NCBI GenBank assembly: GCA_910578195.1
Contig: CAJTOY010000012.1
Coordinates: 1 to 44,558, forward strand
Direction: 5' to 3'
DNA from: an uncultured Christensenella sp.
GTDB lineage: Bacteria; Bacillota; Clostridia; Christensenellales; Borkfalkiaceae
DNA: 44,558 nucleotides
The position numbers and the translations under genes were made by a program. Below, in pieces: positions 7,375-14,960 of this stretch (positions are counted from its first letter, which is position 1; the number at the start of each line of letters is the position of its first letter). The notes under the pieces are model-generated. The model searched no databases, was not told the origin of the DNA, and saw nothing but the letters and a program-made list of their open reading frames with translations.

Positions 7375-7450
7375 ATTACAATGATAACCAACTTTTAAAT
7401 TCTGTTATTTATGATACACTTATTTTATATTATATAATCAGGAAAATATT

Positions 7451-8557
7451 ATGGATAAAATTTATACTTTTTCAGAACTAAAAGAAAGTAAACTGATTTA
7501 CGACCGCAAGCCGCCTGCTTTTGGAATAATTATGACATTGCTTACGCTAATATTTGTGGTTGGAGCGTTGTTATGGGCAGGGTTATCCACAAAAACTTAT
7601 GTTGTGAAGGCTTCTGCAATTGTCGATAACGAAAGTAAAGTAAACGTAATGAATTCCGTTTCGGGTAAAGTTAAAACTTTAAATGTTACTGAAGGACAAT
7701 CCGTAAACGAGGGAGACGTTATTATAGTTTTAGACAGCTTTGAAACGGAATTACGGATTGCGCAAATTCAGGCAATGGTTGACTTATACGACAATAAAAT
7801 TTCCAATCTACAGAAAATGGTTGACTTTATTAACGACTATGATATATCCGATGAAAACACAAAAATAAATCCTTTCAATTCTTCGGACATTGACACGATG
7901 AAATTGTATTCTGATGCACAAAGTTTTATAAATTATGATGCTCAACTGAAAAAGCAAAAAGAAGAAGCGGGAGAAGAGTACAATCAAAGCGATTTGGATA
8001 ACTTAAAATCACAGTTTTTAGGTCAACAGGTTTATACACAGCTTGACGAGTATATAAACCAAAAATCACAGCAAAATAGCCAATTACAAATGTATCAAAA
8101 TAGTTTGTCTGCTTATACAGTTAGAGCGTTACAAAGTGGAACAATTCACTTAACAGCAGGATTAACCGAAGGAACGGTATTGCAAGCTGGCACTTTGTTG
8201 GGAAATATAACTGAAAGTAATAAGGACAAGTTATATTTCAATGCTGTGGTTAGCGCAACTGAACGCAGTAAACTGTCTGTTGGAAGTTCAGTTGAGATTG
8301 CGGTAAGCGGTGCAATGCAAACCGAGTATGGAACGTTTACAGGCAAGGTTGTTTCTATTGATAACGATGCAACTCAGACTGAAGATGGACAAGTCTTTTA
8401 TAGAGTTAAAATAGTATCAAACTCAAATGAATTAAAAGACAAACATGGGAATAAAATTCAACTTGAGCTTGGAATGATTGGCGAGTGCCGAATTAAGTAT
8501 GACGAAACAACTTACCTTAACTGGATGGTTGAGCAGATAGTTGGTAAGTTGAATTAA
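7451..8557 (+). CDS. HlyD-family membrane fusion protein of the bacteriocin exporter
   Basis: A 368-residue accessory protein (LcnD/HlyD type) that would link the ABC exporter to the cell exterior. It has one membrane segment (about 25-47), then a biotinyl-lipoyl-like half motif (VSGKVKTLNVTEGQSVNEGD, about 68-87). A coiled-coil region follows (about 100-220), then the second lipoyl half and beta-barrel (about 230-345). It is the first gene of the operon, ahead of the precursor and the exporter. Ribosome site AGGAAAA lies before ATG 7451. Homologues work with C39-peptidase ABC transporters in double-glycine peptide export. Confidence 0.9.
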   Translation: MDKIYTFSELKESKLIYDRKPPAFGIIMTLLTLIFVVGALLWAGLSTKTYVVKASAIVDNESKVNVMNSVSGKVKTLNVTEGQSVNEGDVIIVLDSFETELRIAQIQAMVDLYDNKISNLQKMVDFINDYDISDENTKINPFNSSDIDTMKLYSDAQSFINYDAQLKKQKEEAGEEYNQSDLDNLKSQFLGQQVYTQLDEYINQKSQQNSQLQMYQNSLSAYTVRALQSGTIHLTAGLTEGTVLQAGTLLGNITESNKDKLYFNAVVSATERSKLSVGSSVEIAVSGAMQTEYGTFTGKVVSIDNDATQTEDGQVFYRVKIVSNSNELKDKHGNKIQLELGMIGECRIKYDETTYLNWMVEQIVGKLN

Positions 8558-8625
8558 ATTGTTTAAGTCTGCACGGATTTGGCGGCGGGAAAGACCGCAA
8601 AAAATTTTTACTGGAGGTCATAATT

Positions 8626-8997
8626 ATGACTAATGAAATGGTACTTCAAAGGACAAGCAACCTTGTAATGCCTACGCATTACATAGAACTCGATTGTGAA
8701 GAAATGAGCTATGTATACGGTGGCGAAATTATATCTCTTTCTGAATTGAATGCAGATAAAAACGGTTGGTTGGCCGCAGGAATAATTTGGTCTGCTGATG
8801 CGGCAGCTGCTGCTTTTATCCCATTCGTTGGATGGGCTATTGCTCTAGCTTGTACCGCAGTAGCTACCTTATGCTATACTAGCTATGGTAATGCTTGTAA
8901 TGCTTACAATACTGTACAGCATTACATAGCATTGGGTAGGTCTTATACTATTTATAGATATACTTCTGGTGGTGTATCCACATATATAGTAGAGTAA
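8626..8997 (+). CDS. Double-glycine-leader bacteriocin precursor
   Basis: A 123-residue precursor. Residues 1-33 fit the double-glycine leader rule exactly: Leu22 (-12), Glu26 (-8), Met27 (-7), Val30 (-4), Gly32-Gly33 (-2, -1). Cleavage after Gly33 by the exporter's C39 domain would give a 90-residue product that starts EIISLSEL. The core has a long Ala-rich hydrophobic stretch (about 47-87), three Cys (76, 83, 91), and a Tyr/Thr/Ser-rich polar tail. Length and composition resemble class II pore-forming bacteriocins, but I recognise no named family. GGAGG lies 9 bases upstream. The next gene begins 3 bases after the stop and could be its immunity protein. Confidence 0.8.
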   Translation: MTNEMVLQRTSNLVMPTHYIELDCEEMSYVYGGEIISLSELNADKNGWLAAGIIWSADAAAAAFIPFVGWAIALACTAVATLCYTSYGNACNAYNTVQHYIALGRSYTIYRYTSGGVSTYIVE

Positions 8998-9000
8998 AGT

Positions 9001-9345
9001 ATGTTAATTGCCGGTATAATTGTTGGAGGGTTGATTTTAATAACGTTAGTTATTTTTGTGATAATCTGCCACCAACGAAGTACAATTATTGATGAGGATA
9101 ATATGGAATACTTAAACAAAAAGAAAAAATATTACCTCTTTATTTGTTTAACTATGATAATATCTTTTATAGTTTTCCTAACCCTTACATTAATATTTGC
9201 ATTATATTGCAAATGGTCGCAAACGGCACTATGTATGGTTCCAAGTATGGTAATAGCTTTTATTTTAGCTGTAAGATATTATGCTCTATCAATAACTATT
9301 CGACATAAAATAATACATTTAAATAATAAAAATACCAAAAACTAA
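9001..9345 (+). CDS. Small membrane protein, candidate bacteriocin immunity protein
   Basis: A 114-residue protein with three hydrophobic segments (about 2-24, 45-68, 74-95) and a basic C-terminal tail. It begins 3 bases after the precursor's stop and has no good ribosome site of its own, so translation is probably coupled. Small multi-span proteins directly after a bacteriocin gene are often immunity proteins that protect the producer's membrane. No specific family is recognised, so this role rests on position. Confidence 0.65.
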   Translation: MLIAGIIVGGLILITLVIFVIICHQRSTIIDEDNMEYLNKKKKYYLFICLTMIISFIVFLTLTLIFALYCKWSQTALCMVPSMVIAFILAVRYYALSITIRHKIIHLNNKNTKN

Positions 9346-9383
9346 TTTCAATTCGTGCAGATTTAATTTTAGCTGGAGGGAAA

Positions 9384-9857
9384 ATGCCGCAGATAGAATT
9401 CAGAGAAAACAAAGTTTTAAAACTAATAAATGTGCTTTCACGTAAAGTGCCTAAAAGCGAGATAATGAGCCAGGACAAGCAAGTCGTTATGCTTATGAAC
9501 TGGATAAAAGCAAAAGGATATCAAACTGTTGGACCACTGATTATGTATTCAACGGGTATTACGGGAACGGATTCGGATGGACAACCTATAATAGATTCCC
9601 GCGTTATGGTTCAATTGAACACAAGTAATGTAAGATTGGAATTGCCTTATCGTTTCGAAAAAGAAGTACGTATTCCAAATTGTTTGCTTGCGCGGTTCAA
9701 TGACGAAGCAGAAAAGTTACAGTTTGCAACTAATAAACTTACGCTGTATGCTTACGAGAATGACTTGGAGCTCACCGGTGAAACTTATATAGTTTTAATC
9801 GAGCAGCAAGAGAATAATTTGCTTGCCGACGTTTTTATGCCTTTAAAAAATACTTGA
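9384..9857 (+). CDS. GyrI-like/AraC effector-binding-domain protein (possibly DUF5085)
   Basis: A 157-residue soluble protein, probably of the GyrI-like (SHS2) ligand-binding fold: MLMNWIKAKGYQTVGPLIMY with a C-terminal YIVLIEQQENNLLADVFMPL strand pair. Such stand-alone domains bind small hydrophobic or cationic molecules, and some hydrolyse or sequester toxins. Start supported by GGAGGG 6 bases upstream. It lies inside the bacteriocin operon between the candidate immunity gene and the exporter, so a role in self-protection or in sensing the product is plausible. Family assignment is by pattern only. Confidence 0.6.
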   Translation: MPQIEFRENKVLKLINVLSRKVPKSEIMSQDKQVVMLMNWIKAKGYQTVGPLIMYSTGITGTDSDGQPIIDSRVMVQLNTSNVRLELPYRFEKEVRIPNCLLARFNDEAEKLQFATNKLTLYAYENDLELTGETYIVLIEQQENNLLADVFMPLKNT

Positions 9858-9905
9858 AAGTCATATTACTTTTTATAAATTTGAAAAATAAAAAATGGTA
9901 TTATA

Positions 9906-12143
9906 ATGTCAAAATACAAATGCGTAAAACAACATGATATTACAGATTGCGGGGCGGCGTGCATTGCTACTATATGTCTGCAATATAAAAAAGAAATGAC
10001 AATTACAAAGCTGCGTGATATGTCGGGTACGGACGTAAAAGGAACCACTGTACTCGGAATAGTGCAGACTTTGGAAAAACTCGGCTTTGAAGCGAAAGCC
10101 GTAAGAATAACAAGAGAAACGTTTGAAGAAAAGTTTACCCTGCCTATAATCGCGCGGGTGCTTACAAAAGAGGGGCTTACACACTTTGTCGTAGTACATA
10201 AAATTTACAAAAATAAGCTTCTTATTGCCGACCCCGCCAAAGGATTGAAAAAAATTGCGAAGGACGAATTTTTCGAAGACTTTGACGGGTACGCCGTTTT
10301 CTGCGCGCCGACTAACGATTTTATTGCGGATAAGACAAAGACAAAAGGCGTATTCGGAAGATTTTTTAAATTATTGCTTGCGCAGAAAAAGTTGTTTATT
10401 TATGCCATTATCGGGAGTGTGATATTGACGGCTCTCGGCATTGCAAGCAGCTTTTTCAATAAAATTTTAATGGACGAAATTTTGCCCTATAATCTTAAAA
10501 ATCAACTGCTGATTTTTTGTATAGGGTTCGGTATAATTGCGCTTTTTAATATTTTACTGAGCGCGGCAAGACAGCACCTTTTGCTTCATTTATCGATTAA
10601 AATCGATATTCCGTTGATGATTGGATATTTCAATCATATCTTTGCGTTGCCTATGAAGTTTTTCGGGACACGTCGAACGGGAGATATATTAACGCGTTTT
10701 TCGGATGCGGGAACTATTAAAGAAATTTTTACCACGATAACTCTATCGTTGATAATCGATATAATTTTAACTATCGTAAGCGGAATAACATTGTTTTTCA
10801 TGAACAAAATTCTGTTTGCTATTATTGCAATAATAACAATTGTTAATGCTGTGTTGGTTTATGCTTTTAAAAAGCCGTATAAAGAGCTTAATCTTGAAAG
10901 TATGGAAAAACAAGCCGCATTAAATAGCCAGATTATAGATAGCCTAAAAGGAATTGAAACAGTAAAAAGTTTTGGCGTAGAAGAAGAGACGATGGAAAAG
11001 CTTGAAAATAAGTACATTTCTGCTTTACGGACAGGCTATAAGACAAGCGTAACCAGTAATGTTCAAGGAACTTTATCTGGGTTTTTCAATAATATAGGTA
11101 ATCTCGTTTTAATGGGAATTGCAGCTTTGTTTGTTATTAACGGAGATATAACGCTAGGCAGTATGATGGCATTTATGTCGCTTTCAAGCTATTTTATGGA
11201 TCCTATCGGAAGGCTTGTATCGTTGCAAATGCAGATTCAAGAAGCTAATATTGCAATGAAACGTATGAGCGAAATATATGAGATAGAAGAAGAGCAGGAG
11301 AATAACGAAAATTTGATAAGTGATTTCTTGCTGGACGGCTCTGTGGAAGTGGAAAACTTAACATTCAGATATGGTAGCCGCGCTCCTGTACTTAAACGGA
11401 TAAATTTAAAGGTTGCAAGCGGCGAAAAAATAGCATTGGTTGGAGAAAGCGGCGGCGGCAAAACCACATTAGCAAAACTAATTTTAGGACTTTGGCAACC
11501 GGAAGAAGGGAAAATTGCTTTGAACGGTTACAATGTTGAAGAGCTCGATAAAAAACTATTGCGTCGTGAAATAGCTTACGTGCCTCAGAATGTTGAACTC
11601 TTTACAGGTTCCATTGAAGAAAATATAAAGCTGGGGAAGCGCAATGCGACATACGAAGAAATGAAGGAAGCCTGTAAAAGGGCGGGATGTGCGGATTTTA
11701 TAGAAAAAATGCCTGCAAAGTATGGAACATTCCTTGAAGAAGCCGGTGCAAATCTATCGGGCGGTGAACGCCAAAGAATAGCTCTCGCTCGAGCACTTAT
11801 AAAAAAGCCTAAGATACTCATATTAGACGAGGCTACGAGTAATCTTGACTTTGTGAGTGAGGCGCAAATATATGATATGTTATTCAATCTTGACTGTACA
11901 CTCATAATAATTGCACATAGAATTTCAACAATAAGAAAGTGCGATAAGGTGTTTGTAGTTGATAAAAATACAATAGCCGAAACGGGTACTCATAACGAAC
12001 TTTTAAAGAAGAATGGTATTTATAGCAAAATCTGGAACAGCCAGATGGGCGTAGATAATGATAAACAAACGCTAAAGAAAATTGAAAAGAAAAATGTTCA
12101 GGCGAAGGATATAAACCAATCTGATGAAATAACTTATAATTAG
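9906..12143 (+). CDS. Peptidase-containing ABC exporter (C39 bacteriocin transporter)
   Basis: A 745-residue PCAT protein that cleaves the double-glycine leader and exports the peptide. Residues 1-135 are the C39 peptidase: Gln9, catalytic Cys15 (TDCGAAC), His93 (THFVVV) and Asp109 (ADP). Residues about 155-450 are the six-helix membrane domain, and 470-715 the ATPase. The ATPase has Walker A GESGGGKTT (about 513), signature LSGGERQRIA (about 616), Walker B LILDEATS (about 638) and the switch His in IIAHR. All catalytic residues are present. It forms the export machine with the fusion protein at 7451, for the precursor at 8626. No clear ribosome site at ATG 9906. The C-terminal tail (about 720-745) is charged and low in complexity. 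Confidence 0.96.
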   Translation: MSKYKCVKQHDITDCGAACIATICLQYKKEMTITKLRDMSGTDVKGTTVLGIVQTLEKLGFEAKAVRITRETFEEKFTLPIIARVLTKEGLTHFVVVHKIYKNKLLIADPAKGLKKIAKDEFFEDFDGYAVFCAPTNDFIADKTKTKGVFGRFFKLLLAQKKLFIYAIIGSVILTALGIASSFFNKILMDEILPYNLKNQLLIFCIGFGIIALFNILLSAARQHLLLHLSIKIDIPLMIGYFNHIFALPMKFFGTRRTGDILTRFSDAGTIKEIFTTITLSLIIDIILTIVSGITLFFMNKILFAIIAIITIVNAVLVYAFKKPYKELNLESMEKQAALNSQIIDSLKGIETVKSFGVEEETMEKLENKYISALRTGYKTSVTSNVQGTLSGFFNNIGNLVLMGIAALFVINGDITLGSMMAFMSLSSYFMDPIGRLVSLQMQIQEANIAMKRMSEIYEIEEEQENNENLISDFLLDGSVEVENLTFRYGSRAPVLKRINLKVASGEKIALVGESGGGKTTLAKLILGLWQPEEGKIALNGYNVEELDKKLLRREIAYVPQNVELFTGSIEENIKLGKRNATYEEMKEACKRAGCADFIEKMPAKYGTFLEEAGANLSGGERQRIALARALIKKPKILILDEATSNLDFVSEAQIYDMLFNLDCTLIIIAHRISTIRKCDKVFVVDKNTIAETGTHNELLKKNGIYSKIWNSQMGVDNDKQTLKKIEKKNVQAKDINQSDEITYN

Positions 12144-12430
12144 TTTGAGGTTTATGATATTTGTGAAGCAATTTTGATAAAAGCGTAAGCAGACAAACAA
12201 TCGAAATTCAAGTTTGAAAAGAAAGCTTTAAATAAGGGGGTGCATATTTTTTATAGCTTAATAATATTAATATTTCTTATTGATTCTAATTTTTGTAAAG
12301 AATAACATTTGTAATCGCGCTGAAAAAATCTATTTGGTAAATAATATGCCCATGGATAAATGCGGCTAATAAAAAGTTCTTTACAAGAAGTGTAAAATTA
12401 TGTTAGGATATAATATATGAGGTTATAAGA
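12144..12430 (+). promoter_or_regulatory. Intergenic gap with a -10 box for the sce7726 gene
   Basis: An AT-rich 287-base gap. TATAAT at 12409-12414 would start a transcript near 12421, and GAGG lies 8 bases before the next ATG. The -35 is unclear. I see no terminator for the exporter gene and no small gene with a proper ribosome site. Confidence 0.4.
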
Positions 12431-13276
12431 ATGGAAGAAAGAGATTTAAAATTTTTAAGATTATATTCTAACTTTTTTAATCGTTCGTATTTGTTTGATT
12501 TTATTAATAAAAAGAACAACAAAATTAAAAATATTTTATTGGCTTCGGCAGATAATACAAGCATATTTAATAGTTATTTGTCTTGCTCTTACTTGGATAT
12601 TTTTGAATATACATATTCAATGCTTTGTGCATATTACAAATGCGAATACGTGTATCTTAATACTTTTTTTATTAATGAAATATTAAAGAATCATGACAAT
12701 AACCACACAGTTTTAACTGAGCTATATGTTAATGATTCCCAAGCCGATTTAGTCGTAATAAATGGCACGACTACCGTATATGAAATAAAAACGGAGTTGG
12801 ATACTCTTTTTAGATTAACGAAGCAGTTGGAAGACTATACGAGAACTTTTGATAAAGTTTATGTAATAACAAATAAATTTTATCTTAAACAAGTTCGCAA
12901 CGTTTTAAAAGAAAAATTCGGCTCTGTAGGAATATACTTACTTGATGAAAAAGGGCAATTAAAAAAGATTAGAGAAAGCAAAAGTCACAAATCAAAATTG
13001 GATAAAGAAGTAATGTTTAACGTTTTGAATAGAAAAGAGTTTGAGAAAATCGATGAGGATTATTATAAGGCTAAAGCTAAATTTTTAAAAATGAGCATTA
13101 AATCTGCACATGAGTTTTATAAAAATGCTCTTTTCAATAGGGCTAAAGATATGAATTATATAATGAATTTCCCTGACTCTTTAAAATTAGCTATATATAA
13201 AATTCAAAACAAGTTAACACAAGAAGGTCGTAGAGTTTTACTAGAAAAAATTAGAACTAACATAATTGAGGAGTAA
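12431..13276 (+). CDS. sce7726-family protein (predicted PD-(D/E)XK nuclease)
   Basis: A 281-residue protein recognised as sce7726 family. Residues 97-136 carry a restriction-endonuclease-like core: Glu97, Asp106 (QADLVV), Glu118-x-Lys120 (YEIK), then Gln132 and Tyr136 (QLEDY). This is the PD-(D/E)XK pattern. The rest is helical and Lys-rich. It is always reported with an sce7725 partner, which follows here 2 bases downstream, so the pair is one unit. Cargo position on a mobile element and the nuclease core suggest a defence or interference role, but no activity is established for the family as far as I know. Confidence 0.85.
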   Translation: MEERDLKFLRLYSNFFNRSYLFDFINKKNNKIKNILLASADNTSIFNSYLSCSYLDIFEYTYSMLCAYYKCEYVYLNTFFINEILKNHDNNHTVLTELYVNDSQADLVVINGTTTVYEIKTELDTLFRLTKQLEDYTRTFDKVYVITNKFYLKQVRNVLKEKFGSVGIYLLDEKGQLKKIRESKSHKSKLDKEVMFNVLNRKEFEKIDEDYYKAKAKFLKMSIKSAHEFYKNALFNRAKDMNYIMNFPDSLKLAIYKIQNKLTQEGRRVLLEKIRTNIIEE

Positions 13277-13278
13277 AT

Positions 13279-14160
13279 ATGTATTTTCCATATTTGAAAT
13301 TAAGACAGCAAGAATCTTTGGCTGTTAGGAATACAGTATGTCGCTATGCGGATAATAAGGTTGTACCTGTTTTGGAACCTTATTGCGAAAACGAAGCAGA
13401 GCTTTATAACTATAGATATTTGACGAGTACAATAGAAGATTTGATATCTTCAAATAAGAAGTTTATATTAATAATTGATGATGAAAATAATTTGAGTGTA
13501 TTAAAGAGTCGGTTTATAAATTTTAATAATTATTGTATAAGAGGCTATTATAATGACAATCCTTTAGTCACAAACTATCAAGGTACTTATGATGTTGCAA
13601 TAATTCATAGAGACAGAACTATAATCATACAGGATAATAATAATATTAAGTATCATATAATGATGCCTTCTGTTTTAAGGTCTCCGAGATATATAAATAA
13701 TTATCCGATAGAAAAAATTGTTAATATAGAAAATGGATTTATTAAGTACTCTCCAAATTATAAATATCCAGTGTCTGATACTTTTGATGCTGACGGTGTA
13801 TTTACTTTTAGACAAGACGGACATGCGGGGTTTGGAGATTTCACTATATTAGAAGAGGGATACGATGTGCCTTCTGGCGCACAGGCTGATAAAGTTACTC
13901 ATGTCATACATTTAACACGTAAACAAGATGCAGTTCAAAAACTTGAAGTTTATCATTATTTAACAACGCCGGCTATGGAGCCGGATAATAGAAGAAGATC
14001 CGAATTAACAATTGAAAAAGCCTACAATGATAGACATCGTTTTTTACATACATTAGGAATTCAATTAATTATTGATAAATATCCCCAAGCATCAAGTCCT
14101 GCTTATTATAAACGTATTGGAATTATTCATCATATTGAATTAATGCATTCGTTAGTGTAA
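13279..14160 (+). CDS. sce7725-family protein (beta-family-like partner)
   Basis: A 293-residue protein recognised as the sce7725 partner. It opens with YFPYLKLRQQESLA and VVPVLEPY, as in the family, and has the conserved FGDFTILEEG and QKLEVYHYL later on. It probably adopts a TIM-barrel-like fold as in phage beta-family proteins, which is inference. GAGGAG lies 6 bases before ATG 13279. It is the last gene of the element and is followed by a terminator-like stem at 14267-14315. Confidence 0.82.
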   Translation: MYFPYLKLRQQESLAVRNTVCRYADNKVVPVLEPYCENEAELYNYRYLTSTIEDLISSNKKFILIIDDENNLSVLKSRFINFNNYCIRGYYNDNPLVTNYQGTYDVAIIHRDRTIIIQDNNNIKYHIMMPSVLRSPRYINNYPIEKIVNIENGFIKYSPNYKYPVSDTFDADGVFTFRQDGHAGFGDFTILEEGYDVPSGAQADKVTHVIHLTRKQDAVQKLEVYHYLTTPAMEPDNRRRSELTIEKAYNDRHRFLHTLGIQLIIDKYPQASSPAYYKRIGIIHHIELMHSLV

Positions 14161-14223
14161 TGTAAAGTAAAGTATGAATATTCAGAAATAACGATTTCTC
14201 TTTAAATTTATTATTTTTTTGGG

Positions 14224-14244
14224 TTGAGCATAAGTTGAGCATAA
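14224..14244. repeat. Paired TTGAGCATAA direct repeats, right end (candidate integrase arm sites)
   Basis: Copies at 14224-14233 and 14235-14244, in the same orientation as the pair at 280-301. They lie about 180-200 bases inside the right 5S repeat, as the left pair lies about 225 bases inside the left one. Confidence 0.65.
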
Positions 14245-14266
14245 CTTTTGAAAACTGCCTGAATCA

Positions 14267-14315
14267 AGCCGATTTTGCCTTATTTTTGCTAAAAACGGGG
14301 TAAATCGGCTATTTT
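14267..14315 (+). terminator. Terminator-like stem after sce7725
   Basis: AGCCGATTT at 14267-14275 pairs exactly with AAATCGGCT at 14302-14310, followed by ATTTTTAT. The loop is long (26 bases). It would shield the 5S gene just downstream from read-through. Confidence 0.5.
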
Positions 14316-14356
14316 TATAATCCGTCAATGGCTTCAAGTCCAACAAGCGGAGCCAT

Positions 14357-14472
<116 letters not shown>

Positions 14473-14479
14473 TTTCAAA

Positions 14480-14519
14480 AAATAAAAGAGTAACATTGTT
14501 GTTACTCTTTTATTTTTTT
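14480..14519 (+). terminator. Rho-independent terminator after right 5S rRNA
   Basis: A perfect 16-base stem (14480-14495 with 14500-14515) with a four-base loop, then a T run. Its sequence is unrelated to the terminator after the left 5S copy. Confidence 0.93.
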
Positions 14520-14569
14520 ACATACAGTAATTATCCTCACGGTCGAGGGAGGGCGAGCGCGAACTTCTC

Positions 14570-14592
14570 AAAACAGTACAGTGTACTGTTTT
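14570..14592. repeat. Perfect 23-base palindrome
   Basis: Eleven-base arms AAAACAGTACA and TGTACTGTTTT around a single central G. It could be a protein-binding operator or a compact RNA hairpin. It lies 90 bases after the 5S terminator and belongs to no gene. Confidence 0.7.
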
Positions 14593-14640
14593 GTCGCGCG
14601 AGATGAGCAAACGCATATGACCCGCATTTGCGGTGACAGA

Positions 14641-14665
14641 ACCGGCGGTTTTCCTTACCGCCGGT
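14641..14665. repeat. Intergenic hairpin ACCGGCGGT / ACCGCCGGT
   Basis: A nine-base perfect stem with a seven-base loop (14641-14649, 14657-14665). No T run follows, so it is not a normal terminator. It is part of the repeat-rich gap 14519-14870. Confidence 0.6.
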
Positions 14666-14827
14666 GAGAAGGTCGTTGCCAAGCTATCAGCTATGCTTTT
14701 TTATTTTGTTCTCGTAATCATCCTCACGGTCGAGGGAGGACGAGCGATGCGGGCAAAAGCGTTCGATTCGATTTCGGCGTGTTCGTCAAGGCGTCTGACG
14801 GCGATTTAAAGACGGCGGAGGATACCG

Positions 14828-14870
14828 ACGGCGGGGGCGTTCGATTTCAACGAACGCCCCCGCCGTTTTT
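14828..14870 (+). terminator. Strong terminator upstream of nagB
   Basis: A 16-base perfect GC-rich stem (14828-14843 with 14851-14866), seven-base loop and TTTTT. No recognisable gene precedes it in this gap, so it may end a transcript from a gene that has been lost or disrupted, or insulate the nagB promoter. Confidence 0.88.
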
Positions 14871-14954
14871 AAAATCTGGAAGCGATAGGTTATAAAATAC
14901 TCAATTTTTGGAACCTATTCGGATATTGACTTAATCGGGTTTAAATTCTATAAT
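14871..14954 (+). promoter_or_regulatory. nagB promoter with upstream TCTGGAAGCG site
   Basis: TTGACT at 14926-14931, a 17-base spacer and TATAAT at 14949-14954. AAAATCTGGAAG at 14871-14882 starts 55 bases before the -35, exactly as it does before the promoter at 18857. A second partial site (TTTGGAA) lies near 14907. The ATG begins 6 bases after the -10 box, so the mRNA should be leaderless. Confidence 0.82.
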
Positions 14955-14960
14955 GAAACT

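Larger units (their letters stand above)
14527..14746 (+). repeat. Intergenic direct repeat, two 33-base copies
   Basis: Copies at 14527-14559 and 14714-14746 differ at two positions and share TCCTCACGGTCGAGGGAGG. They frame the palindrome at 14570 and the hairpin at 14641. No reading frame is conserved. They look like a small dispersed intergenic element present twice. Confidence 0.7.

Noticed and set aside
9301..9307. TTCGACA, a perfect Spo0A-box core, inside the membrane-protein gene
   Set aside because: A seven-base match within coding sequence is expected by chance in a region of this size.
12238..12303. Short GTG-started hydrophobic frame after the exporter gene
   Set aside because: The purine-rich tract abuts the GTG with no spacing, so it cannot act as a ribosome site; no promoter or terminator supports it.
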